A stretch of 64,000 bases of DNA from Micractinium sp. NFX-FRZ (Eukaryota > Chlorophyta > Trebouxiophyceae > Chlorellales > Chlorellaceae), in assembly GCA_029339195.1 (NCBI GenBank), contig JAPTJF010000023.1, positions 186,001 to 250,000 of the forward strand, written 5' to 3'. The notes under the pieces were generated by a model that saw nothing but the letters and a program-made list of their open reading frames with translations, had not been told where the DNA came from and did not search any database. Positions within the stretch are counted from its first letter, which is position 1; every line of letters starts with the position of its first letter. Position numbers and translations under genes: made by a program. Shown one piece after another: positions 1 through 11,379 of the stretch.

Positions 1-335
1 GCCATCACCTCGGTCGCAAAGAACTTCTTCGCGCTTGCCTCGTCTCCCATGAGCAGCTTTGTCACTCTGTTGGCTGTCGTGTCCAGGAAAGCCTGGTTCA
101 TGGGGAGGATGGGGCTGGGGGTTAGGCTGGCCTGGGTGAGACGTGGGTGCAGAGGCGCACAGGACGCAACAGCTGCAACACAGTTACATCTGCTGGGTAT
201 ACATTGAATAAGGAAATAGCGTGGCGGTCATGCCTGTGCAAGCCCAGCAATGCAAGCGTCCGCCCCACCATACTCACCTGGTAGCCGGCACCGGCGGCCT
301 CGGCGGCGGTTGGGCCGCCGGTGGCGTCGGGGCGT
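1..335 (-). CDS. possible exons of a gene leaving the left edge
   Basis: Two stretches read as exons on the minus strand. One runs from 335 to 278: it is preceded by a CAG acceptor, reads DATGGPTAAEAAGAGYQ in one frame, and is followed by a GTGAGT donor. The other starts at about 114, after CCCAG, and runs off the window; one frame reads MNQAFLDTTANRVTKLLMGD and continues with charged residues to the edge. The phase linking the two is not settled, and the opposite strand of 1-110 is also open, so strand and product are uncertain. No family was recognised. The orientation would be divergent from the coiled-coil gene that follows. Confidence 0.33.
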
Positions 336-688
336 CTGCAAGGGCGCACAGAGCGGCGCAGCGACACAAATGTTCAGGAGCGTCAGCAGCGCTCAATAGC
401 CAGAGACCAGCGGCCAGGAGCGCGCCTCACAAAACGCAAACTCACCCCAGCAGAGCAACTTCCAGGCCTGGCATCCCTCCAAAGTGAAGCATGCTTCCTA
501 CAGTGACACAATTATGATGCCGAGGGCTGCCGGGATGGGAAGAGGAGCGCTGCGCTGGCGGCATGGCGCCCCCCCCCCCATGCATGGGGCTCTTGTTCCG
601 CCCCTCGTCGTGAACCCATCTTCACATTGACGTAGTGACACAGGCGCGGCCAGCAATTGGAAGCCACGCCGCTGCACCGCCAGCTCCA

Positions 689-3600
689 ATGGAGGCGGCC
701 AAGCGGATTCGAACTCTCGAGCGGGTGCGGCTGGGCCGCATGCACGGGGTTGACAAGGGAATAGCTCAGCGCTTCAGCGGGGCGCCGTAAACCAGCCCAC
801 CTGCCGTTGCCTGTCACCGCCCTGCCGCCGCTCCCAGCGCCGGAGCTTCGCTGACCCTGTTGCATTTTCTGCGCCTGCCGCATTCCTTCTTTCTTATCAG
901 GTGGCTGCCAACTTGAGGAAAAACGAGAAAGCACTGAAAGATGCGGTGAAGTCGCAGGCGGCTGAGCTGGAGCGGCTGCGCTCGGAGCGGGCAGCACCCA
1001 CCCCCGGCAGCCCGGTGAGGAGCGTGCCCCGCCGGCTTGCCTCCGCAGCGAGGCCTCGTACATGAGCGCCTCTCCAAGTATCACCTGATCAATGCACCAC
1101 TTGCCTTCCTGAACACTGCTATTCCTCCTGCCCCCCTGTGCCCCGCTGCATGAGCAGGAGGAGGCACTCGTGAAGCTCACGGCGCTGGAGGCCGAGCTGG
1201 CGTGCACCCGCAAGGTGAGAGGCGCTGCCTGATGAACAGCAGTCACACACCGATGCCTGTCTCCCCGCTGCCGTCACTAGCTTTGCACACCATCCTGAGG
1301 TGGCCAGCCCGCTGCTGCCCGGACAGCCTGTCCCACCCTGTCCCCACGGTGAATTGTGAACTGCAGGAGCTGATGACGGCGCACCTGGAAATCGCTGAAA
1401 TGAAGGTCGAGCGGGACAGCGACAGCACGGTAAGGGGTGCCGGCTGTTGAACGGGTAGGGACATTACATGCAGGCCTGCTGCCTTGCTGCCACTACCAGC
1501 TGCTGCCTGCTGAGACACTGCTGAGTCCATCGACCAAAGCCCAAGGCCCAACCCACCAAGTGCCCGCCCAGGCCTCAACCTGTTCCCCTGTCCCCTTTTG
1601 TCCTGCAGCAGAGCGCCCTGCGCGAGAAGGTCGGATTTTACCCCTCGGCTTCCCAGGCCGTCTTCCCTTGAAGGTCGCAGCACAGGCGGCGGAGCTGGGG
1701 CGGCTGCACAAGGAGCTGGCGTGCGCAGCACCCATGTCCAGTGGCGGCACGGTGAGGCTGCTGCCTGGCTGGCCTGTGGGCCAAAACTGTGTGAACCCTT
1801 GCACTTGGGTGCTGGCACCCGCTGCCATGCCCCTGCCCATGTGGCCTGCTCAAGAGGGCCTCCTTTCTGGGTGTTCGCACAGCCTGAACCCACCGTCATG
1901 CTCCCGCTGCACCCTGCAGGATCTGGCGGCCCAGAAGAAGATTGCATCCCTGGAGGCGGAGGCGGAGCGGCTGCGGGCGGAGATGGAGCGGCTGCGGGCG
2001 GAGCGGGCGCCCGTGGCAGCACCCACATGCAGCGGCTGCAAGGTGCGGGGGTGCTTCCTGGCTGAGCGGGATTCATAGCAGAAGAGCCTCTTACCTGGGT
2101 GCTGCCCCAGCTGTCGGGCTCTGTCAGTTTGCTGTCCGGCATCATGCTGATGATGGGTGGTCAGCTGTCCTGGCGGTGGGGCTCGCCCTCACATGCTCCT
2201 CACCCAAGTCACTATCCCTCAAACTTCATCCCAACTGCAGGATCTGGCAGCGGCTCAGCTGACGATCGCCGCGCTGCGGGCCAAGGTGGAGGAGCTGCAA
2301 GCGGCAGCATCTGCGCGCAGCACCGGCAGCGGCGGCATGGTGAGTGGCGGGGCGTGGCAAGAAGGTGGTGCAGCTGTTGGGTGCACGGCGCACAACCTGC
2401 ACCCCACCGCTAAATGCCTGGTGAGGCGCGCTGGCATACCTTGCCGTGCCACCCAGCGACTGTCAGTCCCTGCGCAGGTGTCCTGCTAATTCAATGTCAG
2501 CCGCTTGTTACGGTAAATTTCAGTCCACAGAACCCCTGACCCCTGCCCCGCTGCACGCGCCTGCAGCGGTATGCGGCGCCGGAGGTGGCGCTGGCGGGAG
2601 CAACAGGCGGCGCCAGCAGCGGCGGCACGGTGAGCAATGGCACAGGGCAGTGGCTGACGGCAAAAGTGCAAGCTGACCCTGCCTGCGTCAACGTGCTCAA
2701 CACCTAAACCCTCCTACCTCCCCAAATCGATGTGGGAGACCAGCAGCCACCAGGGCCCAGCCCGGGGCGCTTTGCCTGCCCCAGCAGCATGCGCCCTCTC
2801 CGATCTCACACCAACTGCCCTGTGTCACGTCGACCTCAATCCCTGCAGGGCACATTGGCTGCACTAGCGCAGCTGCGTGACCAGTACCTCTGGCGCGAGC
2901 GGGAACCGCTGCTGTGGGCTGCGCCCGCGCGAGCGCCGCTGGTGGACGAGCCGCAGGAGGGGGCACAGGTGACAGGCCGAGGGTGCCTTGTGGGCTAGCC
3001 AGTTAGATGGGCATAGCGGGTGGCAGCAGCTGATACAGCTGTCGCTAAACACGCTTGCAGCTTGAGGCCCAGCCACGGCCGCTGCTGAGCCCCTTTTGGT
3101 GCCGTGTCCCCTTCACCCGCGCAGGTGCGGAGCTTCGACCTGAGTGCCAGAGCCCGCAAGCAGCAGGAGGCAGAGGTGGGTGACAGGGCGTATGGTGGGT
3201 CAGCCTTGGGGGCAGAGCGGTGCAACAACAGCTTGTCGCAGGCCAGCAGTCTATGGAGCCTGCATGCCCCCAGCCGCTGCTGCCCTTTCGGCTCTTTCAG
3301 CAGGCACTCTGCCCGTCACTCGCTACGTCCCCTGCGCCTGCTGTCATGCAGAGCACAAGCCCTCACATGAGCGGGGCGGCTCCTACGGACGAGCAGCAGC
3401 GGCAGCGCCTTGAGAGCGCGATGGCATCGCTGCAGGTGCAGTACCAGCCGCCAGTGCGGCCAACGGCGGAGGCACAGCAGCAGCTCGGGGCGGCGCCGCC
3501 GGCGTCGCGGCCGGTGCCGCAGCAGTGGCGCGTGAGGGTGGCGCAGACTGCGGCAGCGCCAGCGCTGCTGCGGCAGCAGGAGGCGCAGACGGAGGTGGGT

Positions 3601-5775
3601 GCTGGGCTTGCGTGGGAATGAGGAGGTGTGCGGCTGACAGGAAGTGTGTCCAGCTGCCTGCCACAAGAGGGGAAGCGCTTGGATTTGATGAACAGGCCAG
3701 GTCAGCAGTTCACACACTCCTTGCTGGCAGGGCTGGCATGCTAGGCCAGAGTCCAGCCGACCTGCAGGTTGGCAGAACAGCAACAGATGCACAGCAGCCT
3801 GCAGCCCTGTACTCTGTGCACGCACACTCATGTGCAGCAGTGCTCACTCAAAGCAGGGTGCCCACTCATTAGCTGGCCCGCCCCTGCTGCACGCTCGCCC
3901 CGGCAGATGCCTGCCTTGAGCAATGGGCGGGAGTGTGCCTCTTCCGCCACTCGACCTCTGTGCACCCCGCTCCTCTCTCCATGCAGGGCACTGGCCGCCA
4001 CGACAGCGAGACGCTCTGCCTGGTTGAGCTTGACTACCAGCTGGAGGCATGGGAGCGGGAGGTGGAGCTGACGCGGCAGGAGGAGCTGGCACAGATGGCA
4101 GGGGCGCTGCTCTCGGCCCAGGTGGGTGTTGGAGTGTATCTGGTGGGCTTGGCTGGCAATGAGGTGTCCGGGGTATCGGAAAGCTTCCATTTCAGCGGTT
4201 TTGTACCGACTCTGCGGGCAGGGCTGGTGACGATGTCGTATAGCCAGCAGCCCAGATGCCAGCGGGCGGTGCAGGCTGCATCCTGTGGCATTTGCCCCAC
4301 CGCCCATGAGCAGCCAGCCCAGCCATGCTCACTCCTTGCTGCTGTACCCGCCACAACCCTGCAGGTGCCCACTAGGAGTGGAGAGCGAGGCCTGGCCTGC
4401 CCCGCTACCTGCAGCACCCTTTGCCCGACCACCTCCGGCGGCAGCAGTGCCGGCACCGCAGATGCCTCACCTGATGGAGCAGATGTGCAGCGCAGCCAGC
4501 AGGCGGCGCTGGCGCCTGCGGCAGCCACTGCATCCGGCAGTCGCGGCACTGACCGTCGGCGGGCGCAACTGCTGACGGCTGGGGTGGGCGCTGTGACAGT
4601 GGCGCCGCCCGGGCAGCTGCTGCACCAGCTTGCTGCGGCCACCCTGACTCAGGAGCAGCTGCTGGAGAAGTTGAGGGAGGCTGGCAAGGGGAGCCGGAAG
4701 ACCAACCTCAGCTCCTGCATTCACATCTACCCAAGCGGCAAGGTGAGCGAGGGCAGGCTCGCCTGGGTTGTGTCACTCATGGGGCGGAGCAGGCGCGCGG
4801 GCACATTACCATGGTGGCCACGCTCCTGGGGCTCTCCTGTATGCTGCCTGCTGTCTTCTACTTGGGTTTCGCCCATGCAGTTTCCTTCCTGGTTGTAGTT
4901 CAAAACGTAACACGTGCTCCTCGTCGTTCCCTGCCCAGCAGAAGGACTATAGAATGGTGATGTTTAGGTCCGGCATGAGCGGCGACACCTTCTCTGTGCT
5001 CATGCGCTTCATTCAAGGGCTGGCTGTCTTCCCGAAGGTGACGGATACGCAAGCAACAAGCTATTTGAAGGTCATGGTGAGCATGGGCAAGCAGTTTAGT
5101 AATTGGATATTGGATGGATGGTTCGTTGGCAACCACCACATAGTTCAGCTCCGAGCAGGCAACACATGTGTGGCAGTCCCTCTCCTACATCCTTTGCAGC
5201 ACTTGCAACCAAATCAGTGTGTGCTCACTCGCAGTCCATCTGAAATCAAGGCCCCCGTTTTTTTCCCTTGCCCGCAGCGCTGTTTCGTGGACCTGGCAAC
5301 GTACCTGCACAAGCGCAACACCGGCACCTGGGATGACAATGCATATGTCCTTGTGCTGGCCCCCGGTCTGATGCCTGAGGCGCTGCCCAGCATAGATGAC
5401 GAGTGCAGCCCTGTCTTCTGGTCAGGCGTTGGCAATCGAGGCGGCCACCGGCAGCTGTGGGGCGACCTGAGCAGGCTGGATGTTGCATTCGCAGCTTCAG
5501 ATGTGCTTGGCAGCTGGCAGGCGGCATACAGCCAGGTTGCGCTGGGCCTGCTACAGGAGGTGTGGCAGGAGGCAGGTGGTGATGCGGCAGTGGACGAGAT
5601 GACCAAGGGGATTCGCAGCGCTGTGGCCTCGCACAGCACTGCGTGGATAGACAGCCTGCAGGCGCGGCCCCGCCTGCGGGATGCTGTGCGCAAGCTGCGG
5701 ATGGCGGTTGCAATGCAGCCGAGGGGCGCAGCTGGGGTGCCGCCTGGGACCATATTTGTCGACCTGTCTTTCTGA
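689..5775 (+). CDS. coiled-coil protein of unknown function, 16 exons
   Basis: Exons: 689-724 (probable), 901-1014, 1158-1214, 1367-1429, 1609-1629, 1674-1751, 1920-2042, 2241-2339, 2567-2629, 2849-2968, 3125-3175, 3301-3594, 3987-4121, 4365-4742, 4939-5076, 5278-5775. Every exon is a multiple of three and all introns are phase 0, giving about 755 residues. The N-terminal third is heptad-like coiled coil, with repeats such as ELERLRSERAA and AERLRAEMERLRAERA. Several exons end in a similar Ser/Gly/Thr tail just before GTGAG. The middle is Ala/Gln-rich. The last two exons form a compact, more varied C-terminal domain ending FVDLSF. The start is the least certain part: ATG 689 begins MEAAKRIRTLER and joins in phase through a weak GTGCGG donor. 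The 21-nt exon and the AAG acceptor at 1673 are also tentative. No enzymatic motif is seen; a structural or cytoskeleton-associated role is possible but is only a guess. Confidence 0.72.
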
Positions 5776-6211
5776 GCACAATGGGACCACTTGCGCCGAA
5801 CGGAGAGTCACAGATTGTGTGCATTACACTGCTAGTTTGTGCCTGCTGTACGGCCACCTTCTGTATACTTCTGTGACCATGTGCCTTACAACAGAGTGCG
5901 AGCAACAAGAAGTTACCTCATTGGTGGGCCACACCTTGCTGGATGCGTGTCGGGTTCAGTGTGATAGTGGTGCAGGGTACAGAAGTAGTACAAATTCGTA
6001 TCATCGAAGCGATGCTGCTGTGCCCATGCTGCAGCATGCTGTTTCCTGCCCACATATGTCCAGCGCACCAGCCGCCTGACATCTATTGGCAGCCGATGCC
6101 AGCTACGCTCAACAGCTGGAGGGGCCACATCTTTGCAGGCATGCGACTTGTTGCATTCTTGACCAACAGCCTTCCTTCACGGAACTTCTACGCATTGCTG
6201 GGCTGCCTGGC
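5776..6211. other. 3' flank of the coiled-coil gene, no gene seen
   Basis: No exon with plausible borders is visible here. This is probably 3' untranslated sequence and spacer. No TGTAA signal was found. Confidence 0.4.
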
Positions 6212-6345
6212 GCAGTCTCAGCCGAGGCAGCAGTGGCGGCAGCGGCAGCGGCGGCAGCGGCGCGCTGCCAGCGGCCAGGCCGGCTGCCCCCAGCACGCCT
6301 CCGACTGCATTCGCCCAGCACCTGCGGCATCCCTGCATCTAGTAG
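6212..6345 (+). repeat. dispersed direct repeat, copy 1
   Basis: About 130 bp are nearly identical to 15966-16100 in the same orientation. Both contain a (GGCAGC)n-like tract followed by GCGCTGCCAGCGGCCAGGCC and GCATTCGCCCAGCACCTGC, and then diverge. Here the repeat abuts the MYND pseudogene; the other copy lies just beyond the 5' end of the intact MYND gene. It could be the edge of a larger duplicated block or a short mobile repeat. Confidence 0.75.
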
Positions 6346-8447
6346 GCCTTTTTTCAAGGAGCAGGAGGTGCAGCAGCCACACCCGCCCCATGCAACCACC
6401 CACCCACCCACCCATGCTGCTGCTGCCCGCCCGACTTCCCTGGGCGCGAGGGCCCTCCGGCACCCTTGCGGACCCTGCGACCTGCTGCCCAGCAGCGAAG
6501 GCCGCCTCTCTACCTGGAACCACCCCTGCCGCTGCCCATTCATCAAAAGGCCGCTTCCCAAAACGTGCGCCCACACCTCCAGCTGCTCAACCGCTTGCCC
6601 ACTGCAGGGGTGTGTGTGAGCTGCTGCACACGAACGGGGACCAGCAACCCAAGCTGCCTGCCACCCCTGGCATGCTGGCGGCCCGTGGTTCTGGCCATGC
6701 TGGCAGTGGTCCACTCCATCTACGTGTGGTGAGCGGGAGGTGGGCAGGCTGTGGTGGGATGGGCGTGAGCGTGTGGAGGGGCATGGTGGTGCATGATGAG
6801 GAGTATGGGCATGCGTGTTGCTCGGTCCGCTGGAGGGTTGCACGCCAAATTGTTCCCTGGCCCCCCCGAAAGTGCGGGCCTACCCTGAGTGACCGGCTGC
6901 CACTGCTCCCATGTGCCTCTGCACCCACCCCTCGTGCATTCACTTCTGCCCTTTGCACCCACCCCTCAGTGCATTCACCTCTGTCCTTCGCACCCTCCAT
7001 GCGCTCCCTGCTTTCCCTCCTGCCTACCATGCAGCCCCGACCCGCCCATCGCCGACTGCTACTGGGGCGCCCACCTGAGAGCCTATCTGCCCCTCTCCAC
7101 ACCTGAAGAGCTCGGCACAGCCGACGGCGACGCTGACGCACGCTTGGCCAGCAGCGGTGGCCGCGGCGCGCGCGGCAGTGCGGCTCCGGGCAGCTCGGAC
7201 AGCCAGCCGCTGTCGTGGCTGCTGCCACGCAAGATTTCTGCCTCTGGCAGCAACACACTCGACTTGCTGGACATGGCGCAGAGGACGGGGGCGGAGCTAG
7301 GGCGGCAGGCCCACGCTGCTGAGGTGTCACGCCAGCTGGCAGGGCTGGCAGATGCCCTGGTGGGGCGGCAAACGGAGCGCCATGCAGCAGCCCACGCCAG
7401 CTCAGCTGCTGCACGTGGCATGGTTTCTGGCTTATGACACGGCGGCAGCACTATACGGCCTGGAGATGAGCATGGCACTGGGGCACGGCACCGGGGATCC
7501 GGATGTATCAGCCGCTGACGCTTCACCAGCTGGCGGCGGTGCAGGCGGCCGAGGGGGCTGCTGCTGCCTGGCTGGTGCAGTGGAGCGTGGCAGCCCCCGC
7601 CTGCACATGTGCTGGTGGGCATCGTGCACCGGGGGTTGGCAGCCCCCAGGGAGCTGCCAACTGCCGCTCCAGCTGTCGCGCCAGCAGGGCTCAGCCTTCT
7701 GGCAAACCCCTGCCGTGGCCCCCTACTGGCCATAACCAGGCCCAAGCATCGGCACAGGCAGCAGCAAGGGGCTGGCCACGCTGGAGGCGGCTGTGTAGGC
7801 TTTCAAGGAGTCGGAGCAGCAGCTGGGGAGGCTGAAGAAGCGGATGCCACAAAGGTGGGTAGGCAGGTGGGCAGCTGGGGGCAGCTCGGGGCGGGGGCGA
7901 AGCGGATGCATGCAGGGCGGGCACAGTTGTGGAAGCGGGTGGCCTGCCTGGCTGGTGCGTGAGCGGTGGCTGGAACCCGCACATGGTGTGCGGTACATGT
8001 GTGCATTGGCCTGCTCAGCCGCCCTGCCCCCCGCACTTCCACGCTGCCTTTCCACGCCACGCTGCCCATGCATGCAGGTGGGTGCACCGCCTTGAGGGTC
8101 CACCAGCCGCAGCTGGCCGCCACTAACACGCAGCGGTGGGCTGCTCCCGCTGCTAGACGGCAGGATATTGCAGGTGTGGCGGGGCGGGGTGGGGCGGGGG
8201 CTGAAGGCAAGGACTGTTGCTGGTGTTGCTGGGTGTGTGTGCAGAGGAAGGATTGGTTCGGGGATAGTCGTTTGGTAGGGCAGGCAACGCCAAGGGCGTT
8301 GCGTCCGCCTGGAATGGTTGCCCTGTTGGGCTGCTAGACGGCAATGCGTGCCCTAATGCACGCCCCTTCTATCACCCCACATTGCGCCGGGATTGTCATG
8401 TGAGTCACTTGAAGCATCACAAGGATATATGCAAGCAGGGGGAGTGA
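6346..8447 (+). pseudogene. decayed inverted copy of the MYND-finger gene
   Basis: Segments match the exons and introns of the intact gene at 12807-15536, in inverted orientation. The membrane-like exon equivalent is at 6606-6731; it changes frame in the middle and ends VVLAMLAVVHSIYVW. The large exon equivalent begins at about 7034 with PDPPIADCYWGAHLRAYLPL and stays recognisable to about 7850, but frameshifts lead to a stop at 7435-7437, where the parent reads VACFLAYDTAAALYGLEM. The exon carrying the first half of the zinc finger is mostly deleted (8077-8190). The final exon is still readable at about 8383-8447 as CHVSHLKHHKDICKQGE followed by a stop. Frameshifts plus the deletion make a functional product unlikely. 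Confidence 0.85.
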
Positions 8448-8467
8448 GCAGAAGACGGGGGCTGTTA

Positions 8468-9868
8468 ACCAATCCCCCAATACGCCAATTCCCCAATGCG
8501 CCAATGCCCCAGTGCCCGATCGCCCCAATGCTCCAATGCCCCAATGCGCCAACGCCCCAATGTGCCAAAGTGTCAATGTACCAACGCGCCAACGCCCCAA
8601 TGCCCCAACGCCCCAATGCGCCAATGTGCCAATGCCCAAGTGGCCCAGTGGAACAACGCCCCAATGCTCTAATTCCCCAATGCGCCAACGCACCAATGGC
8701 CCAATGCCCCAATGTGCCAATGCCCCAATGGCCCAATGCCCCAATGTGCCAATGTGCCAATGCGCCAATGCCCCAGTGGCCCAATGCGCCAATGCCCCAA
8801 TGTGCCAACGTTTCAATGTACCAATGCCCCAGTGCCCGATCGCCCCAATGCTCCAATGCCCCAATGCGCGAACGCCCCAATGTGCCAATGTGTCAATGTA
8901 CCAACGCGCCAATGCCCCAGTGCCCGATCGCCCCAATGCTCCAATGCCCCAATGCGCCAACGCCCCAATGTGCCAATGTGTCAATGTACCAACGCGCCAA
9001 CGCCCCAATGCCCCAACGCCCCAATGCGCCAATGTGCCAATGCGCCAATGCCCCAATGTGCCAATGTGCCAATGTGCCAATGCCCCAGTGGCCCAATGCC
9101 CCAATGCCCCAACGCCCAATGCCCCAACGCCCCCAACGCCCCAATGCTCCAATGCCACGTGGCCCAACGCCCCAATGGCCCAATGTGCCAATACCCCAAT
9201 GCCCCAANNNNNNNNNNNNNNNNNNNNNNNNNNNNNNNNNNNNNNNNNNNNNNNNNNNNNNNNNNNNNNNNNNNNNNNNNNNNNNNNNNNNNNNNNNNNN
9301 NNNNNNNNNNNNNNNNNNNNNNNNNNNNNNNNNNNNNNNNNNNNNNNNNNNNNNNNNNNNNNNNNNNNNNNNNNNNNNNNNNNNNNNNNNNNNNNNNNNN
9401 NNNNNNNNNNNNNNNNNNNNNNNNNNNNNNNNNNNNNNNNNNNNNNNNNNNNNNNNNNNNNNNNNNNNNNNNNNNNNNNNNNNNNNNNNNNNNNNNNNNN
9501 NNNNNNNNNNNNNNNNNNNNNNNNNNNNNNNNNNNNNNNNNNNNNNNNNNNNNNNNNNNNNNNNNNNNNNNNNNNNNNNNNNNNNNNNNNNNNNNNNNNN
9601 NNNNGCCCCAATGCCCCAATGCCCCAACGCCCCAATGCTCCAATGCCCCAACGCGCCAATTCCACGTGGCCCAATGCGCCAATCCCCCAATGCCCCAATG
9701 CCCCAATGTGCCAATGTGCCCCAGTGGCCCAACGCCCCAGTGGCCCAACGCCCCAATGCTCCAATGACCCAATGCCCCAACGCCCCAATGCGCCAATGCC
9801 CCAATGCGCCAATGCCGCGTGGCCCAATGCCCCAGTGGCCCAATGCCCCAATGCGCCAATGCTCCAAT
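8468..9868 (+). repeat. 8-bp satellite array, unit CCAATGCC
   Basis: Long run of degenerate 8-mers (CCAATGCC, CCAATGCG, CCAATGTG, CCAACGCC, CCAGTGCC), interrupted by an assembly gap. Eight is not a multiple of three and no phase gives a stop codon, so all three forward frames translate as a circularly permuted PMPQCPNA and all reverse frames as GIGALGHW. This produces long but meaningless open frames on both strands. The same satellite recurs in the same orientation at 43266-43935. Confidence 0.97.
9208..9604. other. assembly gap (397 N)
   Basis: Run of N inside the 8-bp satellite. The true array length is unknown. Confidence 1.
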
Positions 9869-9952
9869 GGTTCTCTTTCCATCCTCACCCCACGGTTCAA
9901 TGTCCACTCTCACCCCACGCTGCCCCCTAACGTTTCTCCAACTCACGCATCT
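9869..9952 (+). repeat. short block of the 25-bp satellite
   Basis: A few units of the CTCACCCCACGGTTC type lie between the 8-bp and 14-bp arrays. They resemble the large array at 11380-12602, so the 25-bp family flanks the 14-bp family on both sides. Confidence 0.75.
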
Positions 9953-11021
9953 CACTTCACACTTCCCCCCTCACGATTTCCCCCCTCACGTTTCTCCCTC
10001 ACGCTTCCCCCCTCGTGCTTCCCCCCTCACGCTTCCCCCCTTCACGATTCCTTTCTCACGCTACCCCCCTCATGCTTCCCCCTCACGCTTCTCCCGTCAC
10101 GCTTCCCTTCCCACGTTCCCCCCCTCACGCCTCCCCTTCACGCTTCCTTTCTCACGCTTCCTCCCTCACGCTTCCCCCTCACGCTTATCTCCTTCGTGCT
10201 TCCCCCCTCACGCTTCCCCCCTCACGCTGCCCCCCTCACGCTTCCCCCCTCACGCTGCCCCCCTCGTGCTTCCCCCCTCACGCTGCCCCCCTCACGCTTC
10301 ACCCCTCACGCTTCACCCCTCACGCTTCCCTCCTCACGCTTCACCCCCCCTCACGCTTCACCCCTCACGCTTCACCCCTCACGCTCCCCCCCTCACGCTT
10401 CACCCCTCACGCTTCACCCCTCACGATTCACCCCTCTTCACCCCTCACGATTCACCCCTCACGCTTCACCCCTCACGCTTCCCCCCTCACGATTCACCCC
10501 TCACGCTTCTCCCCTCACGCTTCACCCCTCACGCTTCACCCCTCACGATTCACCCCTCACGCTTCACCCCTCACGCTTCACCCCTCACGCTTCACCCCTC
10601 ACGCTTCACCCCTCACGCTTCACCCCCCCTCACGCTTCACCCCCCCTCACGCTTCACCCCTCACGCTTCACACCTCACGCTTCACCCCTCACGCTTCACC
10701 CCTCACGATTCCCCCCTCACGCTTCACCCCTCACACTTCCCCCCTCACGCTTCACCCCTCCTCACGACTTCCCCCTCACCATTCACCCCGCTTCCCCCCT
10801 CACGCTTCCCCCCTCACGCTTCCCCCCTCACGCTTCTCCCCTCACGCTTCACCCCCCCTCACGCTTCACCCCTCCTCACGATTCACCCCTCACGCTCCCC
10901 CCCTCACGCTTCACCCCTCACGCTTCACCCCTCACGCTTCACCCCTCATGCTTCACCCCTCCTCACGATTCCCCCCTCACGCTTCACCCCTCACGCTTCC
11001 CCCCTCACGCTTCACCCTTTC
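9953..11021 (+). repeat. 14-bp satellite array
   Basis: Tandem units close to CCCCTCACGCTTCA. The left third has C-rich variants (CTTCCCCCCTCACG) and the right two thirds are more regular. The pyrimidine strand bias is strong. Long open frames through it (SRFTPHASPLTL-like) are repeat artefacts. Confidence 0.96.
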
Positions 11022-11379
11022 GCCCAGAGGCGCCTTCCCCACACCACCGCCGCTGCCCCTCCCTGCACCCGCTGTGGGCTCCCAACGCCCCTGCAACAAC
11101 CACTGAGGCAACATGGCAGGCCGGCGCCTCCACAGGCCTCACCCCAGCGCCACTCTGGCATAGGCCTCCTCCCCGCCGCCCACCACGCTGCTAGCCACCT
11201 CAGCGGCCGGCCTGCAGCGCCAGCTGGACCTGCTTCAGCAGTACTGCCAGCAGTGGGGGCTGACAGTCAACACCGTCAAGACCAAATTGCTGCTGCAAGG
11301 CGGGCAGCGCACGCAGCGGGCAGCATTAGAGGGGGCAGAGCAGGCCGGGCTCACATTCGGTGGCCAACCACTGGAGGCA
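11022..11379 (+). mobile_element. fragment of a non-LTR retrotransposon reverse transcriptase
   Basis: At 11190-11379 one frame reads TTLLATSAAGLQRQLDLLQQ, then YCQQWGLTVNTVKTKLLL, and ends GLTFGGQPLE. This order is typical of LINE-type reverse transcriptases just after the catalytic YADD box: a helix, C..WGL.VN..KTK, then LTF.G..L. The YADD itself is degraded (PPTT precedes LLATS) and the frame stops being recognisable at both satellite borders, so this is a dead remnant. The segment 11023-11090 also resembles 16276-16340. The flanking arrays may have expanded within the element. Confidence 0.72.

Noticed and set aside
8468..9868. Possible CRISPR array because of regular short repeats
   Set aside because: Units are directly contiguous 8-mers without unique spacers, and the surrounding genes are eukaryotic with introns.
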